DNA of 64,000 nucleotides from Streptomyces sp. Ag109_O5-10 (GTDB lineage Bacteria > Actinomycetota > Actinomycetes > Streptomycetales > Streptomycetaceae). The notes under the pieces are model-generated. The model made no database searches, had not been told where the DNA came from, and worked only from the letters and a program-made list of their open reading frames with translations. Below, in pieces: positions 1 to 7,410 of the stretch (its first letter is position 1; every line of letters begins with the position of its first letter). The position numbers were made by a program, and so were the translations under genes. Location of the stretch: NCBI RefSeq assembly GCF_900105755.1, contig NZ_FNTQ01000001.1, positions 1,736,001-1,800,000 on the forward strand. The letters are read 5' to 3'.

Positions 1-1
1 G

Positions 2-414
2 TACGGAAGAGCGGTCCAGGTCAGGTGGGTCAATCAACTGGTCGACACCAACGGCGGATATCTGCCGCATCTCCTCCCGGTCGATCCCGCACTCCACTGG
101 GCGAACCCACCGGGCGGGGTCGAGCGGCGGGACTCCCGACCCACGTTCACCTCGACACCCGGGCCGTACGGCGGACCGGTTCCCGTCGTCACTCACCTGC
201 ACGGCGGGGCGAACACGGAGGAGAGCGACGGATACGCACGAGGACAACGAAATGATGCGCCCCATGCACGTCGGTCCGGCCTGACATCCGTACGAGGTCG
301 TCGTGCACCGGCGGGCCGGCCTTCAAGCCGAGTGTTTCTCGTTTCCCGGGGTCGCACGGCCCTCATCTACTCAGGCCTGGATGTGTGGGGACTACGCGGG
401 GGAGTCGAGCCATA
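2..414 (+). pseudogene. Multicopper oxidase fragment (CotA/bilirubin-oxidase type), broken
   Basis: Frame 2 enters from the left edge already open. Its first roughly 75 residues match the N-terminal cupredoxin domain of spore-coat or bilirubin-oxidase-like multicopper oxidases: VNQLVDTNGGYLPHLLPVD, ALHWANPPGG, then the copper-ligand motif HLHGG near position 191. After DGY (about position 235) the family sequence stops, and unrelated residues run to a TAG at 412-414. The other three copper-binding blocks are absent downstream. The N-terminus lies outside the window, so the break point rather than the start is what can be seen. Confidence is high for the family and good for the truncation. Confidence 0.75.
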
Positions 415-654
415 GCACCGAACGAATTGCTGTGCCACGGCTCGCCCTCACCAACTACCAGGGCTCGCGCCGTCGACTACTTGTCCGCTACTTCCGACGC
501 CAGCCCGATGCCGGTTCGGCAGGAGGCTCCCCCGTTCGTGGATACTTCTGGGGGCACAGCTCAGCCCGGTAGAAGTCGCTCCCCTCCTCTGCCGGGCAGC
601 AACCACCCGAGGGTACGAGCAGTCGTAGACGGCCGTCTCGGGGACGCCAGCCCC
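415..654. other. Intergenic stretch, nothing recognised
   Basis: This lies between the multicopper oxidase relic and the small minus-strand ORF. Several open frames cross it, but none has a ribosome site or recognisable protein family. It may be the degraded remainder of whatever replaced the oxidase C-terminus. Confidence 0.4.
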
Positions 655-870
655 TCAGGCCCACTCCACCTCGCAATGGACGGCCAAAGAGCCTCCAGGC
701 TGCGGCAGGGGCATTCGCTGCGTCTCCCGCACGATCCCCTGCCGCCCACTCCGAGCACCGAGCGCCCGCAGGACGGCAGCCGCCTCTTCCTCGTCGCCGT
801 CCCCCAGGGCCTCCACGATCCGCCGCAACGCCTCACTCACGGCAGTGAGCGTGTCCGCTGGCCGGAGCAT
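655..870 (-). CDS. Small hypothetical protein, 71 aa
   Basis: The frame encodes an acidic N-terminal helix rich in E, A and L (SEALRRIVEALGDGDEEEAAAVLRAL) and a C-terminus ending CEVEWA. Composition and codon bias look coding, whereas the antisense frames are proline/arginine-rich shadows. An in-frame stop lies just upstream, so ATG at 870 is the only early start. A purine run (AAGAAGG) directly abuts it, too close for a normal ribosome site. It overlaps the 3' end of a 33-codon ORF (833-934), so translation could be coupled. Function unknown. Confidence 0.45.
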   Translation of the reverse strand: MLRPADTLTAVSEALRRIVEALGDGDEEEAAAVLRALGARSGRQGIVRETQRMPLPQPGGSLAVHCEVEWA

Positions 871-934
871 CCTTCTTGACCGTCAGCGGCAGCAACTTCT
901 TGCCGCTGTTGCCTACTTGTGGCCAAGTATCCAT
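833..934 (-). CDS. Possible 33-aa peptide overlapping the 71-aa ORF
   Basis: A short frame starting MDTWPQVGNSGKKLLPL runs into the start region of the 71-aa ORF in another frame, overlapping it by 38 bases. It could be a coupled leader, or the 5' part of the same gene separated by a frameshift. No clear ribosome site is visible. It is listed because the two frames abut in a way that looks non-random; coding status is uncertain. Confidence 0.22.
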   Translation of the reverse strand: MDTWPQVGNSGKKLLPLTVKKDAPASGHAHCRE

Positions 935-1019
935 CTGCGGATACACCCCGCAGTCAATGACCACGTAGCGTGCTGGATATCCGTTCGCCCCAAGCGGGTA
1001 TGACTCCTACTCTCGGCGC

Positions 1020-1748
1020 ATGAACAAGCCTCTCGTAGCCATCCTGAGTGGCGCAGGGATCTCCACCGATTCTGGGATCCCCGATTATCGCGGTCCCAAC
1101 GGGCTCTGGCGCAAGGATCCCGAGGCCGAGAAGCTCGTGACGTACGAGTACTACATGGGCGACCCGGAGATCCGGCGCCGGTCGTGGCAGATGCGACGGC
1201 AGAACCGCGCGCTCATGGCCGAGCCCAACGCGGCGCACCGGGCGGTCGCCGAGCTGGAGCGGTCGGGGACGCCGGTGCGGGTGATCACGCAGAACGTGGA
1301 CGGGCTGCACCAGCTCGCCGGGATGCCCGCCCGCAAGGTGCTCGAACTGCACGGCTCCGCACGCAGCGTGGTGTGCACGAAGTGCGGTGCCCGGGGGCCG
1401 ATGGCGGACGCGCTCGCCCGGGTCGAGGCCGGCGAGGAGGACCCGCCGTGCCTGGAGTGCGGGGGCATCCTCAAGTCGGCGACCGTGATGTTCGGCGAGC
1501 GGCTCGACCCGGTCGTCCTCGGCGACGCCCTCGCCATCAGCAAGGCGTGCCAGGTCTTCGTCGCCGTCGGCAGCAGCCTCCAGGTCCAGCCGGCCGCCGG
1601 GCTCGCGGGCGTCGCCGCCGACCGCGGCGCCCGGCTGGTCATCGTCAACGCCGAGCCGACGCCGTACGACGACCGGGCCGACGAGATCGTCCGGGAGCCG
1701 ATCGGCACCGCCCTGCCGCAGCTGCTCGCCGAGCTGCAGGCCGGTTAG
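1020..1748 (+). CDS. Sir2-family NAD-dependent protein deacylase
   Basis: A 242-residue sirtuin. The NAD-binding GAGIST motif is near residues 11-16, followed by GIPDYRG. QNVDGLH and the catalytic His (LELHG, H111) follow. Four zinc cysteines are present: C119/C122 (CTKC) and C144/C147 (CLEC). GSSLQV and VNAEPT complete the Rossmann fold. Sirtuins remove acyl groups from lysine using NAD, giving nicotinamide and O-acetyl-ADP-ribose. It is convergent with the ogt/ada pair. A macrodomain protein that could hydrolyse O-acetyl-ADP-ribose lies about 10 kb away (11193-11702), but no operon link is implied. Confidence 0.93.
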   Translation: MNKPLVAILSGAGISTDSGIPDYRGPNGLWRKDPEAEKLVTYEYYMGDPEIRRRSWQMRRQNRALMAEPNAAHRAVAELERSGTPVRVITQNVDGLHQLAGMPARKVLELHGSARSVVCTKCGARGPMADALARVEAGEEDPPCLECGGILKSATVMFGERLDPVVLGDALAISKACQVFVAVGSSLQVQPAAGLAGVAADRGARLVIVNAEPTPYDDRADEIVREPIGTALPQLLAELQAG

Positions 1749-1766
1749 ACGCCGGTCCCGAGCCGG

Positions 1767-2249
1767 TCAGAAGAGGCCTGCTCCCCGTTCGAAGTCGAGC
1801 AGGCGCTGCTTGCGGGGCAGGCCGCCGCCGTAGCCGGTGAGGCTGCCGCCGGCGCCGATCACCCGGTGGCAGGGGACGATGATGCTGACGGGGTTGCGGC
1901 CGTTGGCGAGGCCGACCGCGCGGGAGGCCTGGGGGTTGCCCAGGGCTGCGGCGAGTTCGCCGTAGGAACGGGTCTCGCCGTAGGGGATCAGGCACAGCTG
2001 TTCCCAGACGCTGCGCTGGAACGGGGTCCCGTTCAGGCGCAGTTCGACGGTGAACTCGGTCAGCTCGCCCGCGAAGTAGGCGGTCAGCTGTTCCTCGGCC
2101 TTGGTGAAGAGGGCGTCGTCGCGGGCGCCGAAGGTCTCCTCGGGCGGGCGGTGGCGCTGGTTCTCCATGTAGAGGCCGCAGAGGGTGCCGTCCTCGGCCA
2201 CCAGGGTGAGGGGGCCGTAGGGGCTGTCGGTCACGGTGTGGTTCTTCAC
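1767..2249 (-). CDS. ogt: Methylated-DNA--protein-cysteine methyltransferase
   Basis: A 160-residue O6-alkylguanine-DNA alkyltransferase. The acceptor Cys is in IIVPCHRVIG (C127 from this start), and the helix-turn-helix region contains SRAVGLANGRNP. It transfers the alkyl group to itself and is consumed. The GTG at 2249 is preceded by AAGGA at a 7-base spacing. An alternative GTG at 2273 overlaps the stop of the upstream Ada-AlkA gene as GTGA and would add eight residues. Either way the pair is a tight alkylation-repair operon. Confidence 0.93.
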   Translation of the reverse strand: MKNHTVTDSPYGPLTLVAEDGTLCGLYMENQRHRPPEETFGARDDALFTKAEEQLTAYFAGELTEFTVELRLNGTPFQRSVWEQLCLIPYGETRSYGELAAALGNPQASRAVGLANGRNPVSIIVPCHRVIGAGGSLTGYGGGLPRKQRLLDFERGAGLF

Positions 2250-2269
2250 GGCGATGTCCTTGAACTCCT

Positions 2270-3748
2270 TCACACGGGCAGGAAGTTGATCGGGTGGCTG
2301 TCGGTCGCCCACAGGTACTGGACGGCGTAGGCCCGCCAGGGGCGCCAGGCCGCCGCGCGGGCGGTGAGCGCGGCCGGGGTGCCGGGCAGGCCCAGCTCCT
2401 GGGCGGCGCGCCGGATGCCGAGGTCGGTGGGGAGGAAGGCGTCCGGGTCGCCGAGGGCGCGCATGGCGATGACGTCGACGGTCCAGGGGCCGAAGCCGGG
2501 GAGCGCGAGGAGCCGGGCCCGTGCCTCGGCCCAGTCGCTCTCGACGCCCAGGTGGAGGGTGCCGTCGGCGAGTTGGCGGACGAGGGTGGTGAAGGTGGTG
2601 CGGCGGGTGCGGGGCATCGCCAGGGAGTCCGGCGGCACGTCCGCGAGCGCCTCGGGGGACGGGAAGAGGTGGGTGAGGCCGCCCTCGGGGTCGTCCACCG
2701 GGGTGCCGTGTGCGGTCACCAGGCGGGCGGCGTGAGTGCGGGCGGCGGCCGTGGAGACCTGCTGCCCGAGTACGGCCCGGACGGCGAACTCCGCCTCGTC
2801 GACCGTGCGCGGCACCCGCCGTCCCGGCGCCTTGTCGACCAGCGGGGCGAGGAAGGGGTCCCTGCGCAGCTGGTCGTCGACGGCGACCGGGTCCGCGTCC
2901 AGGTCGAGCATGCGCCGGCAGCGGCTGATGGCGACGGGCAGGTCCCGCAGGTCGCTGAGGGTGAGCCGGCAGGCGATGTGGTCGGGCTTCGGGGTCAGGG
3001 CGGCGATGCCGTGGCCGTACGGCAGCCGCAGGGTCCGCCGGTAGGCGCCGTCCCGCCACTCCTCGACGCCGGGTACGGCGGTGGCCGCGAGGTGGCCGAA
3101 GAGGTTGTCGGGGTTGAGGGGGGCGCGGAAGGGCAGCCGGAGGGTGAGCGTGCCGGGGGCGAGCCGGGCCGACCTGGGGCGGCGGTCGCGCAGTTCGGTC
3201 GGCGAGAGCGCGAAGACCTCGCGGACGGTGCCGTTGAAGGTGCGGATCGAGGAGAACCCGGCCGCGAAGGCGACCTCCGCCATCGGCAGCGCCGTGGTCT
3301 CGATCAGCAGCCGGGCCGTTTGGGCGCGTTGGGCGCGGGCCAGGGCCAGCGGGCCGGCGCCGAGTTCGGCGAGCAGCTGGCGTTCGATCTGCCGGGGACT
3401 GTAGCCGAGGCGGGCGGCGAGGCCGGGGACGCCCTCACGGTCGACGACCCCGTCGGCGATCAGCCGCGTGGCCCGGGCGACCAGGTCGGCGCGCTGGTTC
3501 CACTCCGGGGAGCCGGGGCTGGTGTCGGGCCGGCAGCGCTTGCAGGCCCGGAACCCGGCCTGCTGGCAGGCGGCCGCGCTCGGGTAGAACGTCATGTTCT
3601 CGGGCTTGGGCGGTATCACCGGGCAGCTGGGCCGGCAGTAGATGCGGGTGGTCAGGACGGCCGTGAAGAACCAGCCGTCGAACCGTGCGTCCTTCGACTG
3701 CACGGCCCGTACGCAGTGCTCGCGGTCGAGGTGCATCCCTTTCTGCAT
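2270..3748 (-). CDS. Ada N-terminal/AraC/AlkA fusion: adaptive response regulator and DNA-3-methyladenine glycosylase
   Basis: About 492 residues from ATG 3748 (MQKGMHLDREHC). The Ada zinc domain carries the methyl-acceptor set C38, C42, C69, C72 (IYCRPSC, CKRC). An AraC-type helix-turn-helix follows (RQIERQL..., SSIRTFN). An AlkA N-terminal domain and the HhH-GPD glycosylase core complete it (AVLGQQVSTAAA, LPGFGPWT). The protein both senses methylphosphotriesters and excises 3-methyladenine. The frame is open to 3799, but residues before 3748 are not family-like. The 3' end overlaps the possible ogt start, implying coupled translation and self-induction. Confidence 0.93.
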   Translation of the reverse strand: MQKGMHLDREHCVRAVQSKDARFDGWFFTAVLTTRIYCRPSCPVIPPKPENMTFYPSAAACQQAGFRACKRCRPDTSPGSPEWNQRADLVARATRLIADGVVDREGVPGLAARLGYSPRQIERQLLAELGAGPLALARAQRAQTARLLIETTALPMAEVAFAAGFSSIRTFNGTVREVFALSPTELRDRRPRSARLAPGTLTLRLPFRAPLNPDNLFGHLAATAVPGVEEWRDGAYRRTLRLPYGHGIAALTPKPDHIACRLTLSDLRDLPVAISRCRRMLDLDADPVAVDDQLRRDPFLAPLVDKAPGRRVPRTVDEAEFAVRAVLGQQVSTAAARTHAARLVTAHGTPVDDPEGGLTHLFPSPEALADVPPDSLAMPRTRRTTFTTLVRQLADGTLHLGVESDWAEARARLLALPGFGPWTVDVIAMRALGDPDAFLPTDLGIRRAAQELGLPGTPAALTARAAAWRPWRAYAVQYLWATDSHPINFLPV

Positions 3749-3849
3749 GGCTTCAGCATCGGCCACCGGGGGTGACCGATGCTGGCGGAAATCCGACACG
3801 AAGGTGCGCTGACCGCCGGGTCCCCGACGATCGGGAGGCGCTGCGGCCG

Positions 3850-4740
3850 TCAGGCGAAGTAGTGGTCCTGGTCGAGGTCGGCCAGCAGGCCCGGCTGGAC
3901 GGGCCGCCAGTCGTACCGCTCGCGGGTGGCGGCGCCGGACGTGGGGTTGTCGTTGCCGACGAAGGCCGCCATCCAGCCGAAGTGGCCGGCCGCCTCCTCC
4001 GGTGCGAGGGACACGACCGGCACGTCGAGGCGGCGGCCGATGACCTCGGTGATGCCGCGCAGCGGGACCCCCTCGTCGGCGACCGCGTGCAGCACGGCCC
4101 CGGCCGGGGCCGTCTCCAGGGTCTTGCGGTAGAGGGTGGCGGCGTCCAGGCGGTGCACGGCCGACCAGCGGTTGGTGCCGTCCCCCAGGTGGGCGGCGAC
4201 ACCCTTGTCGCGGGCGATGCCGATCAGGAACGGGACGAAGGCGTGGTCGCCCGCTCCGTGCACCTGCGGGAGCCGGATCGCCGACACCCGCACCCCGCGG
4301 TCGGCCAGGGCCAGGGCGGAGCGTTCCGCCTTCGCCCGGTGGGCGCCGGGGCCCGCGGGGTCGGGGCCGTCCTCCTCGGTGCCGAGGCGCCCGGGAGCGA
4401 GAAGGCCGGTCACCGACGTGACGACCAGGGGCCGGCCGGACCCGGCGAGCGCGTCACCGAGGGCCTCCAGCGCGTCGAGTTCGGTACGAAGGGCGCCGGG
4501 CATGTCGGAGAAGTCGTGGTTGTACCCCGTGTGGATGACCCCGTCCGCCGCTCCCGCGGCCGCCCGCAGCCCGTCGACGTCGTTCAGGTCGCCGCGGTGC
4601 GCCTCCGCTCCCGCCTCCTTCAGGGCCGCCTCGGCCGCGTCCGAGCGGGCGAGGCCGAGCACCTGGTGGCCGGCGCCGAGCAGTTCCCGGACCACCGCGC
4701 TGCCGATGAACCCGGTGGAGCCGGTGACGAACACACGCAT
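3850..4740 (-). CDS. NAD(P)-dependent epimerase/SDR-like oxidoreductase
   Basis: A 296-residue extended/atypical SDR. The N-terminal nucleotide motif is TGSTGFIGS (residues 6-14), with a GDLND acidic turn and TSVTGLL in the active-site strand; no clear YxxxK was located by eye. GAGGTGA lies six bases before the ATG. Substrate unknown; related proteins act on sugars or small ketones. It is divergent from a LysR gene, the usual layout for a regulator and its target. Confidence 0.85.
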   Translation of the reverse strand: MRVFVTGSTGFIGSAVVRELLGAGHQVLGLARSDAAEAALKEAGAEAHRGDLNDVDGLRAAAGAADGVIHTGYNHDFSDMPGALRTELDALEALGDALAGSGRPLVVTSVTGLLAPGRLGTEEDGPDPAGPGAHRAKAERSALALADRGVRVSAIRLPQVHGAGDHAFVPFLIGIARDKGVAAHLGDGTNRWSAVHRLDAATLYRKTLETAPAGAVLHAVADEGVPLRGITEVIGRRLDVPVVSLAPEEAAGHFGWMAAFVGNDNPTSGAATRERYDWRPVQPGLLADLDQDHYFA

Positions 4741-4833
4741 GACAGATCACCTCGTGGAGAGTGGATGTGCTGGGACGACCTCAGCCTGCGTCCGGCCCCG
4801 GTGCCGGGTCCAAGACCTGTTCCGTACCCGGTG

Positions 4834-4849
4834 ATGACCGTACGGTCAT
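4834..4849. promoter_or_regulatory. Perfect 16-bp palindrome in the SDR/LysR divergent region
   Basis: ATGACCGTACGGTCAT is fully self-complementary and lies between the divergent SDR (start 4740) and LysR (start 4901) genes. It is a plausible operator for the LysR protein or another regulator, although the short gapless palindrome is more TetR-like than the usual interrupted LysR T-N11-A box. Confidence 0.5.
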
Positions 4850-4900
4850 GACCGCAGCTCACCGCGGCGACAGCAAGAGCGCCGGGAGTAGAGTCGAGGG

Positions 4901-5821
4901 GTGCCCGATGCCTTCGTACCGCCGGTGGACCTGGAACTGCGCCTGGTGCGCTACTTCACCGTGGTCGCCGAGGAGCTGCACTTCGGCCGCGCGGCCGACG
5001 CACTGCATCTCGCGCAGCCGTCGCTGAGCCGTCAGATCCGGCGGCTGGAGCGGGAGTTGGGCGTCCGGCTGCTGGACCGCACCCCGCGCGGCACCCGGCT
5101 CACCGAGGCCGGGGAGACCTTCCTGCCGCAGGCCAGGGAGCTGCTGCGGACCGCCGCCCGGGCCGCCGCCAGCGCCCGCTCGGCCGCCGGGCACGGCCCG
5201 TTCACCGTCGGCTACACCACCCACCAGATCGTCACCCCGGCCGTACGCGAACTGCGCCACCGGCACCCGGAGGCCGACGTCCGCACCCTGCACGTGGACT
5301 GGAACGAACCGCGCGCCGCGCTCCTCGACCACCGGGTCGACGTGGTGGTGACCCGGTTCCTGTTCGCCGCCGACGGCCTGGACATCACGGTCCTCTACGA
5401 CGAGCCGCGCGTCCTCCTGGTGCCGCTCGGCCACCGGCTGGCCGGCCGGGACTCGGTCACCCTCGCCGACTTCGCCGACGAGCCGCTCCCCCGGTTCACC
5501 GGTGCCGACCGGACCGGCGCGAATCCCCCCGGCCACACCAACCTGGGCGCCCTGGTGGAGACCCTGGAGGACAAGCTGGAGCTGGTGGCCAGCGGTGAGG
5601 TGGTGTCGCTGGCGCCGGCCGGGTTCAGCGGCGGCCTGCGGCCGGACATCGTCGCCGTGCCGATCGAGGACGCGGTCCCGCTCCAGGTGGTACTCGCCGC
5701 CCGGACCGGGGACCGGCATCCCCTGCGCCCGGCGTTCCGCCGTGCGGCGCGGGCCCATCTGGTCCCGCCCGGTGCCACCGGGACCGGGCGGCCGCACGCC
5801 GGGGCCGGGGCCGGCCGGTGA
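4901..5821 (+). CDS. LysR-family transcriptional regulator
   Basis: 306 residues. The N-terminal winged helix contains LRYFTVVAEELHFGRAA and LSRQIRRLE. The LysR substrate-binding domain begins near residue 100 (FTVGYTTHQIVTP). The assigned GTG start has only weak purines upstream; a GTG a few codons later (VDLELRLVRYF) is the more typical family start. It probably controls the divergent SDR gene. Confidence 0.9.
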   Translation: MPDAFVPPVDLELRLVRYFTVVAEELHFGRAADALHLAQPSLSRQIRRLERELGVRLLDRTPRGTRLTEAGETFLPQARELLRTAARAAASARSAAGHGPFTVGYTTHQIVTPAVRELRHRHPEADVRTLHVDWNEPRAALLDHRVDVVVTRFLFAADGLDITVLYDEPRVLLVPLGHRLAGRDSVTLADFADEPLPRFTGADRTGANPPGHTNLGALVETLEDKLELVASGEVVSLAPAGFSGGLRPDIVAVPIEDAVPLQVVLAARTGDRHPLRPAFRRAARAHLVPPGATGTGRPHAGAGAGR

Positions 5822-5928
5822 GCGGATCCGGGAGGGGCACGCTGAACGACGTGGTGCCGCCGGCGGTGTCTCGCGCGCCACGGTCGGCTTCGGCCGCGCG
5901 GGCCGCGCCGGGGCTGGACACGGTGGGA

Positions 5929-5988
5929 CCGGCACCGGTGCCGGCGCGGATCATCGTGCGGGACCCGGCCTGAGCGGAGTCCCGCACG
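5929..5988. terminator. Bidirectional terminator between LysR and DUF7144 genes
   Basis: Two structures lie between convergent genes: a perfect 16-bp palindrome CCGGCACCGGTGCCGG (5929-5944), and a 10-bp perfect stem CGTGCGGGAC / GTCCCGCACG (5955-5964 with 5979-5988) around a 14-base loop. Streptomyces terminators often lack the T-run. Confidence 0.65.
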
Positions 5989-6012
5989 AGGGAGACGGCA
6001 TGGGCCGGACCG

Positions 6013-6462
6013 TCAGCGCAGGTCCGTGCCCGTCGTGTCCGCGGAGCCGTCGCCGCGCGCCACGCAGAGCGCCCAGATGATGAACCCGGAGAGCGCGATC
6101 ATCACGACGGACCAGACCGGGTAGTACGGCAGGGACAGGAAGTTGGCGATGATCACCAGCGCGGCGATGGCCACCCCGGCGCCACGGGCCCACATGGCCG
6201 GCTGGAGGAGGCCGATGCCGACCACCACGGCGATCACGCCCAGGACCAGGTGGATCCAGCCCCAGCTGGTGAGGTCGAACTTGAACACGTAGTTGGGGGT
6301 CGTGACGAAGACGTCGTCCTGGGCGATCGCCATGATGCCCCGGAACACCGCGAGCAGTCCGGCGATCATGAGCATGACGGCGGCGAAGGCGGTCAGTCCG
6401 CCGGCCCACGCCATCTTGGCGGTGTGCTGGCGCGGGTGGTGCGCGGGATGTGTGGCGGTCAT
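6013..6462 (-). CDS. DUF7144-family membrane protein
   Basis: 149 residues with four predicted membrane helices. They include AFAAVMLMIAGLLAVFRG, a second after the amphipathic YVFKFDLTSWGWIHLVLG segment, and two near the C-terminus ending WALCVARG. The pattern matches the small four-helix DUF7144 proteins common in Streptomyces. GAGG lies upstream of the ATG. Function unknown. It sits 34 bp after the PLDc_N/SHOCT gene and may share its transcript. Confidence 0.82.
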   Translation of the reverse strand: MTATHPAHHPRQHTAKMAWAGGLTAFAAVMLMIAGLLAVFRGIMAIAQDDVFVTTPNYVFKFDLTSWGWIHLVLGVIAVVVGIGLLQPAMWARGAGVAIAALVIIANFLSLPYYPVWSVVMIALSGFIIWALCVARGDGSADTTGTDLR

Positions 6463-6496
6463 GGGGCTGCCTCGATTCGTTCTCGGAGGGGGATGC

Positions 6497-6973
6497 TCAG
6501 CGCCCGTGGGCGGTGGGCACCGAGCCGGAGCCGGAGCGCTCGGCCGGCCCGTAGTCGCTCAGGACCAGTGCCTTGGCCCTGCGGAACTCCTCGTCCGAGA
6601 TGTCACCGCGGGACTTCATCTCGGAGAGCCTGGCCAGTTCGTCGACGCTGCTGCTCTGACCCGGGCCGCTCTTGGCGGTCTGCCGGATGTACGACTCGAA
6701 CGCCTTCTGCTGGTCCCGGGCCTGGGCGATCTCCCGCTGCCCCATCCCCTTGCCGCGGGCGATCACGTAGACGAGGACGCCCAGGAAGGGGACGACGATG
6801 CAGAGGGCGAGCCAGCCGGCCTTGGCCCAGCCGCCCATCGAGTCGTCGCGGAAGATGTCCACGATGACCCGGAACAGCAGGACGAGCCACATGATCCACA
6901 GGAAGAGCCACAACATCGTCCAGAAGGCGCTCAGCAGCGGATAGTCGTATGCGAGGTAGGTCTGCGCGCTCAT
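6497..6973 (-). CDS. PLDc_N/SHOCT-domain membrane protein
   Basis: 158 residues. Two N-terminal membrane helices include the tryptophan-rich LWLFLWIMWLVLLFRVI and a GWLALCIVVPFLGVLVYVIARG segment typical of PLDc_N. A soluble linker (QAKAFE-like, QTAKSGPG) follows, then a C-terminal SHOCT motif, LARLSEMKSRGDISDEEF. GGAGG six bases before the ATG supports the start. SHOCT domains mediate oligomerisation; no enzymatic residues are present. Confidence 0.85.
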   Translation of the reverse strand: MSAQTYLAYDYPLLSAFWTMLWLFLWIMWLVLLFRVIVDIFRDDSMGGWAKAGWLALCIVVPFLGVLVYVIARGKGMGQREIAQARDQQKAFESYIRQTAKSGPGQSSSVDELARLSEMKSRGDISDEEFRRAKALVLSDYGPAERSGSGSVPTAHGR

Positions 6974-7099
6974 GTACGTCCTCCGTCCACGGCGCCGGCC
7001 GGTCGGCCGGGCCCTGCCGTCCCAGCGTGCGCACGGCGGGCGCCGGGGTTCCTCACCCGGTGCGGGTGATCGTGCGCGGCCGGCAGGACCGCGGCCCGG

Positions 7100-7297
7100 T
7101 CACTCCGGCAGGCGCCGCATCTCGACGACCCGCAGCCCCAGCGACTGGCAGCGGTTGAGCAGGCCGTACAGATGCGCCTCGTCGACGACGGGACCGAACA
7201 GGACCGTCTCGCCGGACATCGTCACGTGTTCCATCTCCGGGAAGGCCCGGGTCAGCGTCTCCGACATGGTCCCTTCGACGCGGATCTCGTAGCGCAT
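7100..7297 (-). CDS. Small hypothetical protein, 65 aa
   Basis: MRYEIRVEGTMSETLTRAFP... ending VVEMRRLPE. A compact alpha/beta fold (beta-strand, helix, strand) is suggested, as in small ACT-like proteins found beside Streptomyces stress regulators. GGGAGA lies six bases before the ATG. It is the gene immediately downstream of the large LuxR regulator, 113 bp after its stop. Confidence 0.75.
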   Translation of the reverse strand: MRYEIRVEGTMSETLTRAFPEMEHVTMSGETVLFGPVVDEAHLYGLLNRCQSLGLRVVEMRRLPE

Positions 7298-7410
7298 GAG
7301 CCGTCTCCCGCCGCGGGTCTGCTGCGGTCCGTCCGTTCCGTGATCCTGCCCCCGCGGCCACCGGCCGGCCTCACCCGGCACAGGTGAACCGGGCCGGGAC
7401 GGGCAACCGG

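Noticed and set aside
385-879. 164-codon plus-strand ORF near the left edge
   Set aside because: Pro/Arg/Ser-rich with no family pattern and no ribosome site; it opposes a better minus-strand frame.
1767-3059. 430-codon minus-strand open frame across ogt and the AlkA region
   Set aside because: Only its last about 160 codons are ogt. The remainder is a Pro/Arg-rich shadow of the Ada-AlkA gene.
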